Source of the DNA: Pyruvatibacter mobilis
GTDB taxonomy: Bacteria; Pseudomonadota; Alphaproteobacteria; CGMCC-115125
Length of the DNA stretch: 64,000 bases
NCBI RefSeq assembly: GCF_012848855.1
Contig: NZ_CP051630.1
Coordinates: 2,769,501 to 2,833,500 of the forward strand
Reading direction: 5' to 3'
A model generated the notes under the pieces. The model saw only the letters and a list, made by a program, of their open reading frames with translations, made no database searches and had not been told where the DNA came from. Positions 8,627-17,489 of the stretch are shown here, piece after piece. Position numbers and translations under genes: made by a program. Each line of letters begins with the position of its first letter. Position 1 is the first letter of the stretch.

Positions 8627-9613
8627 ATGATTGTTGTTACCGGCGGCGCCGGCTTCATCGGCTCCAATATTCTAGCTCAACTGTCCGAGGATGGACATAC
8701 GGGGCTTGTGGTCTGCGACTGGCTGGAGACCGGTGACAAGTGGCGCAATATCGCCAAATGCGAGCTGGAAGATGTGATCGCGCCGGAGGCATTGATGGAT
8801 TTTTTGGCCCGAAATGCGGGGCAGATCAATGCCGTGATCCACATGGGAGCCATCTCCTCGACCACGGAGACTGACGCGGACCTGATCGTGCGCTCGAACA
8901 TCCGGCTCACCAACGATTTATGGGACTGGTGCTGCCAGACGGGAACACGCCTGATCTACGCCTCTTCCGCTGCGACCTATGGCGGTGGTGAGGTCGGCTT
9001 TGATGACGAAATGAATGCCGAGGCCCTGGCGAAGCTACGCCCGCTCAATGCCTATGGCTGGTCAAAGCACATGGTGGACAGGCGCATTGCGCGCCGGCTT
9101 GCCATGGGTGCCACCACGCCGCCGCAATGGGTGGGCCTGAAGTTCTTCAACGTCTATGGGCCGAACGAGTACCACAAGGGTGGCCAGAAAAGCGTTGTCG
9201 CGCACATCCATCCGTCGGCACGCGACGGCGGGCCGGTCAGGCTCTTCAGGTCGCACAATCCCGATTACGAGGATGGCGGGCAGCTGCGCGACTTCGTATA
9301 TGTGAAGGATTGCGCACGGGTGGTCTCATGGCTCCTGGAGACACCGTCCGTGAGCGGATTGTTTAATATTGGAACCGGTGAAGCGCGCAGCTTCAAGGAC
9401 CTGGCGCATGCAGTGTTTGCCGCGCTGGGCAAGGAGCCATCCATCACTTATGTGGATACGCCCGAGCAGATCCGCGACAAATATCAGTACTTCACCGAAG
9501 CCCGCATGGACCGGCTGCGGCAAGCGGGGTATCGCGCGCCTTTCACCTCGCTTGAAGAGGGTGTCGCAGACTACGTTCGCACCTATCTGGAAGCTGAGGA
9601 CCCATACCGCTAG
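8627..9613 (+). CDS. hldD: ADP-L-glycero-D-manno-heptose 6-epimerase
   Basis: A 328-residue extended short-chain dehydrogenase/reductase that converts ADP-D-glycero- to ADP-L-glycero-manno-heptose, the last step of the ADP-heptose pathway. It shows the NAD(P)-binding TGGAGFIGSN (5-14), the serine/tyrosine/lysine active site (YASSAATYGGG; NAYGWSKHM with Tyr-x3-Lys), and family motifs FFNVYGPNEYHKGGQKS and LFNIGTGEARSFKDL. An AAGG site precedes the ATG. It closes the hldE-hldD pair and is convergent with regA, 19 bp away, with no obvious terminator. Confidence 0.95.
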   Translation: MIVVTGGAGFIGSNILAQLSEDGHTGLVVCDWLETGDKWRNIAKCELEDVIAPEALMDFLARNAGQINAVIHMGAISSTTETDADLIVRSNIRLTNDLWDWCCQTGTRLIYASSAATYGGGEVGFDDEMNAEALAKLRPLNAYGWSKHMVDRRIARRLAMGATTPPQWVGLKFFNVYGPNEYHKGGQKSVVAHIHPSARDGGPVRLFRSHNPDYEDGGQLRDFVYVKDCARVVSWLLETPSVSGLFNIGTGEARSFKDLAHAVFAALGKEPSITYVDTPEQIRDKYQYFTEARMDRLRQAGYRAPFTSLEEGVADYVRTYLEAEDPYR

Positions 9614-9632
9614 AGGCTGTTGCGCCGACTGA

Positions 9633-10214
9633 TCAGCGCGGTGACCGCTTGGCGAGGATGCGCTGCAGGGTACGGCGGTGCATGTTGAGGCGGCGGGCGG
9701 TCTCGGACACGTTGCGGCCACACAGCTCGTAGACCCGCTGAATATGCTCCCAGCGCACCCGGTCAGCAGACATCGGGTTTTCAGGCGGCTCGGGCAGTGT
9801 GTCCGGCTTGGCAAGCAGGGCGGATTCCACATCATCCGCATCTGCGGGCTTGGCGAGATAGTCAACGGCACCAAGCTTTACGGCGGCAACAGCCGTCGTG
9901 ATATTGCCGTAGCCCGTCAGCATGACAGCACGGGCGTCCTCGCGGGCACCGTGCAGCGCCTGGACCACGTCGAGACCATTGCCATCTTCAAGGCGCAGAT
10001 CCACCACCGCATAGGCTGGCGCGGCGCGGCGCACTTCAGCGAGCCCCTCACCGACGCTGGAGGCAAGACGCACGTCAAACCCCCGGCGCTCCATGGCGCG
10101 GCCAAGGCGGGTCAGGAAGGGCTGGTCATCGTCCACGATCAGCAGCGACTTGTCCGCCAGGGCGTCCACGGCGGAGGTATCGCGGGGCAGATCCGGAGTG
10201 TCTGTGGGGGTCAT
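9633..10214 (-). CDS. regA: Redox-responsive response regulator RegA/ActR/PrrA
   Basis: A 193-residue two-component regulator. The receiver domain has the acidic pocket (VDDDQ, 28-31), phospho-acceptor D72 (VVDLRLEDG), T100 and K122 (AKPA). The C-terminal Fis-like helix-turn-helix (about 160-193) reads VYELCGRNVSETARRLNMHR onwards, almost invariant in this family. C165 is at the position of the conserved RegA cysteine. Known role: global control of respiration, photosynthesis, nitrogen and carbon fixation in response to redox state. It lies downstream of regB on the same strand, but 192 bp separate them and its own promoter is visible. Confidence 0.95.
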   Translation of the reverse strand: MTPTDTPDLPRDTSAVDALADKSLLIVDDDQPFLTRLGRAMERRGFDVRLASSVGEGLAEVRRAAPAYAVVDLRLEDGNGLDVVQALHGAREDARAVMLTGYGNITTAVAAVKLGAVDYLAKPADADDVESALLAKPDTLPEPPENPMSADRVRWEHIQRVYELCGRNVSETARRLNMHRRTLQRILAKRSPR

Positions 10215-10285
10215 GGGCTGATGCCTTCTTGCTCGTCCTGACGGGCCCGGTGTCGGACGCCGAAACGGCTGCCGACCGGTGCCCG

Positions 10286-10315
10286 TTTATAGGACCGCTA
10301 TTATGCACCAATCAA
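10286..10315 (-). promoter_or_regulatory. Predicted regA promoter
   Basis: On the minus strand TTGATT (10315-10310), an 18-nt spacer, TATAAA (10291-10286), about 70 bp before the regA start. Confidence 0.5.
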
Positions 10316-10359
10316 TGTAGTTTGCGCATCCCAGACGCCCATTTCCGTCTGACTTCAAA

Positions 10360-10369
10360 GGGTTAACCC
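10360..10369. promoter_or_regulatory. Perfect palindrome GGGTTAACCC between regB and regA
   Basis: A 10-bp perfect palindrome about 45 bp upstream of the predicted regA -35. It could be an operator; nothing identifies the binding protein. Confidence 0.3.
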
Positions 10370-10406
10370 AATTCAGGGCGGATTGTCGCAAGCACGCCCG
10401 CAGAGC

Positions 10407-11798
10407 CTATCCGTGATCCGGCTCAACCCGGTCACGCGGCCAGATGAGACGGATGATGGCCCCGGCCTCCCCGCGTGCCGCGTTGGCCGCAATGAGGCGG
10501 CCGCCGGTACGTTCAATCAGGGTCTTGGCAATGAAGAAGCCAAGGCCCATGCCTCCGCCGTCTCCGTCTTCAGACTTGGCTTTTCCGGGCAACGTGCGGC
10601 GGGTGGAGACGTAAGGCTCACCGAGTTGATCAATCACATCCGCCGAGAAGCCAGGCCCGTCGTCACTGATAGAAATTTCCACACTGTCCTCTGACCAACG
10701 GGCCCCGACGGTGACTTTCTCGCGGGAAAAGGCGACGGCATTCTCGATCAGGTTGCGCAGGGCATACATGATCTCGGTCCGGCGGATGAAATCCGGCGGC
10801 TCGCCCGCGCCCGCACCGCTTTCCGGCGACAACTCGATGGCGATATCGCGGCCGCGGCCGCGGAACGGGTCAGCGGCCTCGTCCAGCATGACAGGCAGGG
10901 GAATGCGTGCGTGGTGGGCATCGCCTTCCTCACCCCGGGCCGACAATTTGGCGAGGATGTCGCGGCACCGCTCGGCCTGGCTGTGCAGCAAGTCCAAATC
11001 ATCAACGAGGTCCGGCGACAGATTGCCGGCTTCCTGCTTCAGCTCCTTGGAGACAAGCGAGATCGTGGCCAGCGGCGTGCCCAGTTCGTGGGCTGCAGCT
11101 GCAGCCAGACCGTCAAGCGCCGACAGGCGCTGCTCCCGTGCCAGAATGAGCTGGGTAGCGGATAGGGCGGCGGACATGCGCCGTCCCTCCCGCGCAACCC
11201 GGAAGGCGTAAGCCGTCATGAAGGCCAGCCCGAGGACCAACGCGACCCACATGCCGAGGATCCACATGGGCTCGAATTGCACATGCTCGCCGGAGAACCA
11301 TGGCAGCGGCAAGTGATAGGGACCAAGGATGGTGACCAGCACAAGCGCCAGCGCTGCCAGTGCGATGGTGGCGCGCAGAGACAGGGTGGTTGCCGAAATG
11401 GTGACCGGCACCAGAAACAGGAAGGCGAAAGGGTTCTCGAGGCCGCCAGTAAGGTAGAGCAGAACGGCCAGCTGAAGAATGTCGTAGCCCAGATAGGCCG
11501 CAGCCTCCATCTCGCCCAGGCGGCGCGGTGCGGGATAGCGCAGGGTCAGGATGATGTTTAGCCATGCGGATGCGGCCACCGCAGTAAGGCATAGCTCCAG
11601 GGGCAGCTCGAAGCCCAGCACCAGCGCCGTGAAGAGAACGGCTGCTGCCTGTCCGCCCACCGCCAGCCAGCGGAGCAGGATGAGTGTCTGCAGCCGGATG
11701 CGGCCCGCTTCGAAGATGTCGGACACATCACGGTTGAGCGCCCCGCCATCATCATCGAGCGATGCCGGGGACATGGGGCGGGCTGGGACTTCGGTCAT
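10407..11798 (-). CDS. regB: Redox sensor histidine kinase RegB/ActS/PrrB
   Basis: A 463-residue membrane kinase. GGAAGG lies 5 nt before the ATG at 11798, preferred over an ATG 63 bp upstream that has no site. Six membrane helices span about 35-205. GGLENPF (118-124) matches the GGxxNPF ubiquinone-binding motif of RegB. The H-box is AAAHELGTPLATI with H237; C278 in QAERCRDIL lies where RegB carries its redox-active cysteine. The ATP-binding domain shows N (LIENAVAF), DDGPGFS and GGGMGLGFFIAKTL. It senses quinone/redox state and phosphorylates RegA, encoded immediately downstream. Confidence 0.95.
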   Translation of the reverse strand: MTEVPARPMSPASLDDDGGALNRDVSDIFEAGRIRLQTLILLRWLAVGGQAAAVLFTALVLGFELPLELCLTAVAASAWLNIILTLRYPAPRRLGEMEAAAYLGYDILQLAVLLYLTGGLENPFAFLFLVPVTISATTLSLRATIALAALALVLVTILGPYHLPLPWFSGEHVQFEPMWILGMWVALVLGLAFMTAYAFRVAREGRRMSAALSATQLILAREQRLSALDGLAAAAAHELGTPLATISLVSKELKQEAGNLSPDLVDDLDLLHSQAERCRDILAKLSARGEEGDAHHARIPLPVMLDEAADPFRGRGRDIAIELSPESGAGAGEPPDFIRRTEIMYALRNLIENAVAFSREKVTVGARWSEDSVEISISDDGPGFSADVIDQLGEPYVSTRRTLPGKAKSEDGDGGGMGLGFFIAKTLIERTGGRLIAANAARGEAGAIIRLIWPRDRVEPDHG

Positions 11799-11981
11799 GG
11801 GCCTTCCGGTAGTCGCACTATCGAACCTCGGGCCTTTGCGCCACGCGCCCTGACCCTTCATGATGCCGGGCTTGTTTCGGTCCGGCTCGGTTCCAAACTA
11901 TGCCACAGCCGTTCGGAACAGCCCATGCGGCATCACGCTGGGTAGCGGTTTTCAGCGACGCAATGAGACAGGGTGGAAGAC

Positions 11982-12779
11982 ATGACAGGCGCGGACACAC
12001 CGGCGCTGGAAATCAGCGGGCTGAGGAAATGCTACGGCCCAGTAACCGCCGTGGACGACATCAGCTTTACGGTGCCGCGTGGCTCTACTACTGCCTTGCT
12101 GGGCGGCAACGGCGCAGGCAAGACCACGACCATTGCGATGGTTCTTGGGCTTGTCACGCCGACTGCCGGAAGCCTGCATGCGCTGGGGTATGACCTTGAG
12201 ACGGAGCGGCGGCAGGCAAATGCCCTGATGAATTTCGAAAGCCCCTATGTAGACATGCCCATGCGGCTGACGGTGCGAGAGAACCTGACCGTCTATGCGC
12301 GGCTTTATGGCCTGTCACATGTGCGCGAACGGGTTAGGGCGATTGCCGATGACCTGGCGCTGACCGAGTTCCTGGACCGGCCTTCCGGCAAACTGTCCGC
12401 CGGACAGAAGACGCGCGTGGGGCTGGCCAAGGCGCTGATCAACGAGCCGGAATTACTGCTGCTCGATGAACCCACAGCCTCGCTTGATCCGGACACCGCG
12501 GATTGGGTGCGCAGCTATTTCGAGGCCTACAAGGCACGTACCGGCGCGACCATTCTGCTTGCGTCCCACAACATGGGAGAAGTTGAGCGGCTGGCGGATA
12601 GCGTGCTGATGATGACACGCGGCCGTATTGTCGACCGGGGCAGCCCGGCTGATCTTCTTGCACGATATGGCCGCACCAATATGGAAGAAGTATTTCTTGA
12701 TGTGGCGCGTGGCACCGGTATCCGCGCCGCCGATCTGGCAACCGCATCGCAGCAGGACACGGAAGGGGCCGCGTCATGA
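11982..12779 (+). CDS. ABC transporter ATP-binding protein
   Basis: A 265-residue ATPase with Walker A GGNGAGKTTT, signature LSAGQKTRV (Ala for the usual Gly), Walker B LLLLDEPTASLD and H-loop SHNMGE. The ATG at 11982 is preceded by AGGGTGGAAG; a GTG three codons upstream is possible. It belongs to the ABC-2 exporter type (NodI/CcmA/drug-exporter-like). The next gene, its permease, starts inside this gene's stop region (ATGA overlap), so the two are translationally coupled. Substrate unknown. It is divergent from regB across about 180 bp. Confidence 0.9.
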   Translation: MTGADTPALEISGLRKCYGPVTAVDDISFTVPRGSTTALLGGNGAGKTTTIAMVLGLVTPTAGSLHALGYDLETERRQANALMNFESPYVDMPMRLTVRENLTVYARLYGLSHVRERVRAIADDLALTEFLDRPSGKLSAGQKTRVGLAKALINEPELLLLDEPTASLDPDTADWVRSYFEAYKARTGATILLASHNMGEVERLADSVLMMTRGRIVDRGSPADLLARYGRTNMEEVFLDVARGTGIRAADLATASQQDTEGAAS

Positions 12780-13618
12780 GCATGCACATGCAGGATCTGC
12801 CGCCGATTGTCCGGCACAATCCGCCCTTCTCTGCTGCGCGTGTCGGCGCCATGGTGCTGCGGTACTGGTATCTGCTCAAGGGCTCATGGCCGCGCATGCT
12901 GGAGTTGGCCTATTGGCCGGCGATGAACCTCGTCATGTGGGGTTTCCTCCAGACATTCCTGGCGCAGACGACAGATGTGTTCGCCCAGGCGGGCGGTGTG
13001 CTGGTGGGGTCGGTGCTGCTGTGGGAGCTGATGTTCCGGGGCCAGCTCGGCTTCACGATCTCCTTCTTCGAGGAAATGTGGAGCCGCAATTTCGGTCACC
13101 TGATGGTGACACCGCTGCGGCCGCCCGAGTTTGTAACCGCGCTGGTGAGCATGAGCCTGATCCGCATGGTGGTGGGCATGACACCGGCCCTTGCCATCGC
13201 GATCTGGTTCTTCGGGTTCAACCTGTTCGACCTGGGGATTGCGCTTGTTGCCTTCTTCGCCAATCTCGTCTTCTTCGGCTGGGCCGTGGCGCTCGTGGTC
13301 ACCGGCATCATCCTGCGTAACGGGCTGGGGGCGGAGAGCCTGGCATGGGCAGTACCGTTCATCTTCGTGCCGCTATGCGGCATCTATTACCCCGTCAGCG
13401 TGATGCCTGACTGGCTCGAGGCAATCGCCCTATGCCTGCCGCCTACCTACGTTTTCGAAGGCATGCGGAGCATTCTATTCGATCAGGTGATCGACTGGAG
13501 CCGGCTGGCCTTCGCAGCCGGTCTCAACATCGTCTATTTCGGAGCAGGCTATGCCATCTTCATGGCATTCCTCCGGGCCGCCAAGGAGCGCGGCATGCTG
13601 CTGACGATCGGCGAATAG
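12776..13618 (+). CDS. ABC-2 type permease
   Basis: A 280-residue membrane protein with about six helices (about 45-65, 75-100, 122-150, 155-185, 190-215, 245-265) and the ABC-2 family's conserved proline-containing segment near PLCGIYYPVSVMPDWLEAIA before a helical PPTYVFEGMR. It overlaps the ATPase by 4 bp and completes a half-pair exporter that would act as a 2+2 complex in the inner membrane. The substrate is not evident from neighbours. It is convergent with the MBL-fold gene, 12 bp away. Confidence 0.9.
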   Translation: MSMHMQDLPPIVRHNPPFSAARVGAMVLRYWYLLKGSWPRMLELAYWPAMNLVMWGFLQTFLAQTTDVFAQAGGVLVGSVLLWELMFRGQLGFTISFFEEMWSRNFGHLMVTPLRPPEFVTALVSMSLIRMVVGMTPALAIAIWFFGFNLFDLGIALVAFFANLVFFGWAVALVVTGIILRNGLGAESLAWAVPFIFVPLCGIYYPVSVMPDWLEAIALCLPPTYVFEGMRSILFDQVIDWSRLAFAAGLNIVYFGAGYAIFMAFLRAAKERGMLLTIGE

Positions 13619-13630
13619 AGAGGGAGAGGC

Positions 13631-14716
13631 TCAGTCGTTCTCGGCCGTGCCACCGTGCTTGCGGGGCAGAAAGCGTGTTTCGCCGATGCGCATGATCCAG
13701 ACATCATCATCGGCAAAACCGCGCTCACGACCGGCGCGCAGGAAGCGCTCGGGCGGCTCGAAAGGCGGTTCCTCCGTGAGCACAACCGTACCCCAATGCA
13801 TGCCCACCAAGGTGCGGGCACCGATATCGATGCCGATCTGCACGGCCTCTTCCGGGTTGGCGTGGCTTGCCTTCATGATGGCGCGAGGCTCATAGGCACC
13901 GATGCCGATGAGGGCGAGATCGAATGGGCCTTCCCGGGAGCCGATCTCCTCAAAGACTGGGCCATATGCCGTATCCCCGCCAAAGAACACACGGCCTTCA
14001 GGCCCTTCGAAGGAGAACGCCGCCCACAGGGATCTGTTGGTATCCAGGCCGGACCGGCGTGACCAGTGGATGCAGGGCAGCGCCTTGACGGTGAGGTCGT
14101 TGACCGTCAGCGACTGGTACCAATCCATGTCCACCACATAGCGGAAACCACGCTCGCGGAAAAAATCACCCAGGCCCAAGGGCGCGACCACCGTCATGGT
14201 CTCCTTGCCGGGCAGGCGATGGATCGCCGTCTCGTCCAGATGGTCATAGTGGTTGTGGCTGATGGCGAGAATGTCGATCTCCGGCAGGTCGCGGATGGCG
14301 ATGCCGGAGGGGACATAGCGCTTGGGGCCAAAACCGACAGGCCCTGCGTAGCTTGTGAGATAGGGGTCGGTGAGGATCGTCTTGCCACCGATACGCAGCA
14401 AGAAAGACGCATGGCCCAGCCATGTGACGACGCCGCGGTCCTCATGCTCGCGGGACCGCGCACGATCAAGCGACGCCAGTGCCTGGGGGCGCGGCAGCAC
14501 ATGGTGATCGGGGACGTCTATGTCGCGAAAGCTCTGGCGAAACATGCGCTCCATGAAGGGCAGCATGTCCTTGAGACCGGCAGTGCGGTTGGGGCTGCCC
14601 GGCGGATTGCGAAAGCGGCCGTCCGGCAGGTGGTGCCAGGGGGCATCACCCTCGGGTGTCCGGTGTTTTTCGCGTTTGGAGCCGGGTCGCGGCAATTTGG
14701 TGGCCATGCCTGCCAT
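13631..14716 (-). CDS. MBL-fold metallohydrolase, NAPE-PLD/UlaG-like
   Basis: A 361-residue metallo-beta-lactamase-fold protein. Metal ligands are visible in SHNHYDHLD (HxHxDH), in CIHW, in FGGDTAYG and in GMHWGTVVL. Conserved WLGHASFLLRIGGKTILTDPYL near the start of the fold and the 100-residue N-terminal extension with PxxHHVLPRPQAL match the bacterial N-acyl-phosphatidylethanolamine phospholipase D-like group. It is expected to be a soluble di-zinc hydrolase of a phosphodiester; the natural substrate is unknown. An alternative start exists three codons in. An ankyrin protein is encoded on the same strand downstream coordinates-wise upstream in transcription, 33 bp away, so they may be cotranscribed. 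Confidence 0.85.
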   Translation of the reverse strand: MAGMATKLPRPGSKREKHRTPEGDAPWHHLPDGRFRNPPGSPNRTAGLKDMLPFMERMFRQSFRDIDVPDHHVLPRPQALASLDRARSREHEDRGVVTWLGHASFLLRIGGKTILTDPYLTSYAGPVGFGPKRYVPSGIAIRDLPEIDILAISHNHYDHLDETAIHRLPGKETMTVVAPLGLGDFFRERGFRYVVDMDWYQSLTVNDLTVKALPCIHWSRRSGLDTNRSLWAAFSFEGPEGRVFFGGDTAYGPVFEEIGSREGPFDLALIGIGAYEPRAIMKASHANPEEAVQIGIDIGARTLVGMHWGTVVLTEEPPFEPPERFLRAGRERGFADDDVWIMRIGETRFLPRKHGGTAEND

Positions 14717-14749
14717 ATACGCACTTCAGGCGCGTTGACAAGCAGGGGC

Positions 14750-15364
14750 CTATTCGGCGCCGGCGGCCTCGAGCATGCGGACAACGGCTGTGTGGCGGCG
14801 CTCCCGGGCCAAAGTGAGCGGCGTGCGGCCCGTATTGTCCGTATCATTGAGATAGGCATCGGCTTCAATGAGCGCCTCGACCACATTGGCATGGCCCAGC
14901 TTGGCGGCGATCAGGACGGGCGTTTCACCGTCAGTGCCTGCCTTGTCCACATCCGCTCCGGCAGTGATCAGGATGCGTGTGAGGTCGGGGCGATTGATGC
15001 GCACGGACTCTTCGAGTGCTGTCAGGCGCGAGCGGCGGGCGGCGACGTTGATGCGTGCGCCGCGGTCGATAAAGAGCTCCACAAGAGCCCGGCTGCCAGT
15101 CCGCACGGCTTCGATCAGGGCCGTCTCACCTTTCAGGCTCCGCTCATTGGCCGACAGGCCTGCGAGGAAAGCCTCCTCTACCGCGGATACTTCACCAGTG
15201 CGGATGGCGACGACCATGTCGTTTTCGGGAACGAGCTGGGCTTGCGCCGCCGGCAGCTGAAGCACCAACGCGCCGGCCATCGCAGAGAAGGCAACAAGTG
15301 CGACCGCAAGGGCACGGGCTGCCATGGATCGATACCCTGCGGATGTGCGACGCTTGGTCTGCAT
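14750..15364 (-). CDS. Exported ankyrin-repeat protein
   Basis: A 204-residue protein. It starts MQTKRRTSAGYR, followed by a hydrophobic segment (about 17-38) ending in AAQAQ, a probable Sec signal peptide with cleavage after AQA. The mature part contains four to five ankyrin units, recognisable by SLKGETALIEAVRTG, GTDGETPVLIAAKLGHANVV and DNTGRTPLTLARERRHTAVVRMLEAAGA. A GAGGA element lies about 10 nt before the ATG. The role is presumably periplasmic protein-protein contact; the partner is unknown. It lies between the MBL-fold gene and the divergent SCO gene. Confidence 0.85.
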   Translation of the reverse strand: MQTKRRTSAGYRSMAARALAVALVAFSAMAGALVLQLPAAQAQLVPENDMVVAIRTGEVSAVEEAFLAGLSANERSLKGETALIEAVRTGSRALVELFIDRGARINVAARRSRLTALEESVRINRPDLTRILITAGADVDKAGTDGETPVLIAAKLGHANVVEALIEADAYLNDTDNTGRTPLTLARERRHTAVVRMLEAAGAE

Positions 15365-15547
15365 GATCGAGGTCCTCACTCGTACTAGACTTCCCAGCCA
15401 TGGAGGCTGGCAGCGCCCTGTTCTGACGTGACCCAGGGTGCTGACGGACTTCATAAAGACATCTGCGGGCATGGCGTCAAGCCTTCTGCATGGCCCGGTA
15501 AAGCCAACCGCATCACGACTATCTGAGGGAAAGGGACTGAACAGCCC

Positions 15548-16171
15548 ATGAACCGCTTGCTGCTGATCGCCACTGCCGTCACCGCCGTCATTGCCCTGAC
15601 GGGGCTTGGCCTCATTCTCACCGGCGGGCTGTCGAGCCCACAGGTGGCCGAGCTGTCGCAGACAACGCCGGTGCGTTCCACCGGCGTGCCGAATATCGGC
15701 GGGCCATTCACCCTGATCGACCATACGGGCCGGGAGGTGACGGAAGCTGACTTCGCCGGCAAGAAGACGCTGATCTATTTCGGCTTCACCTATTGCCCCG
15801 ATGTCTGCCCGACGGCGCTGCAGGTGATGTCCGTTGCCCTTGGCGACCTCGGCGAAGATGCTGAAAAGGTGACCCCCGTTTTCATCACGGTCGATCCGGA
15901 GCGGGACGATGTGGAGACGATGGCCGCCTATGTGCAGCATTTCGGCGATGATTTTGTGGGACTGACCGGCACGCCGGAGCAAGTGGCCGCCGCAGCCAAG
16001 GCCTACAAGGTCTACTACCGCAAGGTAGAGGATGCCTCATCGTCTGCGGGCTACACGATGGACCATTCTTCGGTGGTCTATCTGATGAGCGAGGACAATG
16101 AGTATCTTGCCAACTTCACCCACGAGACGCAGCCGGAGCGCATGGCGGCAAGGTTGAGGCAGTTTCTCTGA
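15548..16171 (+). CDS. SCO1/SenC/PrrC family copper protein
   Basis: A 207-residue thioredoxin-fold protein anchored by one N-terminal helix (about 4-27). The copper ligands are visible: YCPDVCP (CxxxC) in the GFTYCPDVCPTAL motif and the distal histidine in YTMDHSSVVYLM. SCO proteins deliver copper to, or maintain thiols of, the CuA site of cytochrome c oxidase. In Rhodobacter the homologue (prrC/senC) sits within the regulator cluster itself; here it is about 3.7 kb from regB with the ABC, MBL and ankyrin genes between, which suggests an expanded form of that arrangement. It ends 3 bp from the convergent VOC gene. Confidence 0.9.
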   Translation: MNRLLLIATAVTAVIALTGLGLILTGGLSSPQVAELSQTTPVRSTGVPNIGGPFTLIDHTGREVTEADFAGKKTLIYFGFTYCPDVCPTALQVMSVALGDLGEDAEKVTPVFITVDPERDDVETMAAYVQHFGDDFVGLTGTPEQVAAAAKAYKVYYRKVEDASSSAGYTMDHSSVVYLMSEDNEYLANFTHETQPERMAARLRQFL

Positions 16172-16174
16172 GGC

Positions 16175-16609
16175 CTATTTGGCGAAAATGTCCGCCTCGT
16201 CGCGGAATGCCTTGAACTCAAGCGCATTGCCGGCGGGATCGAGCAGGAACATCGTGGCCTGCTCGCCCGGCTGCCCAGCGAAACGCACATAGGGTTCGAT
16301 CACGAAGGTGGTGCTGGCCTGTGTGAGGCGGGCGGCGAGATCCTCCCAGGCCGTCCAATCCAGGATAAGACCGAAATGGCGGACGGGCACGTCGTGGCCA
16401 TCCACATCGTTGCGCGCGGCCGCAGCGCATTCCTCGGGTGCCAGATGGGCGACGATCTGATGGCCGAGGAAATCGAAATCAACCCAGGTATCTGACGAAC
16501 GCCCCTCGGCACATCCCAGGAGGTCGCCGTAGAAGGCGCGCGCCCGTGCCAGATCATCAACGGGGAAAGCAAGGTGGAAGCGTGGTTGGCGCGTCTGGGC
16601 GATGCTCAC
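16175..16609 (-). CDS. VOC (glyoxalase/bleomycin-resistance) family protein
   Basis: A 144-residue vicinal-oxygen-chelate protein. It shows the paired beta-alpha-beta modules: [23 protein letters not shown] at the N-terminus and the C-terminal [15 protein letters not shown], whose Glu and the earlier His are the usual metal ligands. GTG at 16609 is the start. The function is unspecific (isomerase, dioxygenase or binding protein), and neighbours give no hint. It is convergent with the SCO gene and divergent from the YgjP-like gene. Confidence 0.8.
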   Translation of the reverse strand: MSIAQTRQPRFHLAFPVDDLARARAFYGDLLGCAEGRSSDTWVDFDFLGHQIVAHLAPEECAAAARNDVDGHDVPVRHFGLILDWTAWEDLAARLTQASTTFVIEPYVRFAGQPGEQATMFLLDPAGNALEFKAFRDEADIFAK

Positions 16610-16684
16610 GGCGCAAGCTCCTGATCTGCTATTATGCTGCTTCGTGTTCTATAGGCCAGTCCCGCCCGCAGCCGCCACCACCTG

Positions 16685-17446
16685 ATGACCCAAACACTCA
16701 CCCGACGCGACCGCCTGCAGCGCGCCACGCTTTCCATCAAGGGACGCGAGGTGCCTGTCGTCCTGCGTGCCAACAAGCGCGCGCGGCGGATGATCCTCAA
16801 GGTGGACCCGGTGTCGCGCGAGGTTGTCATCACCAGTCCAACCATCAAGGGGTTCTCTCAGGCGCTGGCCTTCGCCGCCAAGCATGAAGCCTGGATCGCC
16901 CGGCGGCTGGCTGCCGTGCCGGAGCCCGTGCCCTTCGCGCCTGGTGCTCATATTCCCCTGCGCGGGGTGGTGCACGAAATTGTGCATGATGCGACCGGCA
17001 GCGCGCGGACGCCAGTACGCATCGAGATGGGAGACGACGCCCCGCCCCGGCTTGTGGTGTCGGGCCAGGCGCCGCATCTGTCGCGCCGGGTAACGGATTG
17101 GCTGAAGAAGGAAGCGCGGCGCGATCTGACCGACGCAACCATGGGCCATGCGGCAGCCTTCGGCATGAGCCCCTCGAAGATCAGTCTTCGGGATACGGCA
17201 AGCCGCTGGGGATCGTGCTCCACCTCGCGGGTGATCAGCTTCTCCTGGCGGCTCATCTTCGCGCCGCCCTTCGCGCTGAACTACGTGGCGGCACATGAAG
17301 CCGCGCATCTCGTCGAGCACAATCATGGCCCCCGTTTCTGGGCGCTGGTGCGCACGCGCATCGATGACATTGAGCAGGCAAAAAACTGGCTCAATGCCAA
17401 TGGGAGTGCCTTGCATCGCTACGGGGCGGGGCCTATATCCAATTAA
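16685..17446 (+). CDS. YgjP/SprT-like zinc metallopeptidase (DUF45)
   Basis: A 253-residue protein of the M48/DUF45 YgjP-like group. The zinc site is HEAAHLVEHNHGPRFW (HExxH plus a third His), preceded by the family-typical ASRWGSCSTSRVISFSWRLIFAPP. The N-terminal part with RANKRARRMILKV is the usual beta-rich domain. Peptidase activity of this family is predicted rather than well established. The promoter of the next gene overlaps this gene's 3' end. Confidence 0.9.
   Translation: MTQTLTRRDRLQRATLSIKGREVPVVLRANKRARRMILKVDPVSREVVITSPTIKGFSQALAFAAKHEAWIARRLAAVPEPVPFAPGAHIPLRGVVHEIVHDATGSARTPVRIEMGDDAPPRLVVSGQAPHLSRRVTDWLKKEARRDLTDATMGHAAAFGMSPSKISLRDTASRWGSCSTSRVISFSWRLIFAPPFALNYVAAHEAAHLVEHNHGPRFWALVRTRIDDIEQAKNWLNANGSALHRYGAGPISN
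17411..17439 (+). promoter_or_regulatory. Predicted promoter for the aldo/keto reductase
   Basis: TTGCAT (17411-17416), 17-nt spacer, TATATC (17434-17439), inside the last codons of the YgjP-like gene. The expected start is about 17446. Confidence 0.6.
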
Positions 17447-17447
17447 C

Positions 17448-17460
17448 TGACCATTGGTCA
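17448..17460. promoter_or_regulatory. Perfect operator-like palindrome TGACCATTGGTCA
   Basis: A 13-bp perfect palindrome (TGACCA-T-TGGTCA) immediately after the predicted start site and 29 bp before the reductase ATG. Position and form fit a TetR-family or similar repressor operator. No regulator gene adjoins. Confidence 0.6.
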
Positions 17461-17489
17461 TTATTGGACTGGGTCGAGGAGGGCATCCC

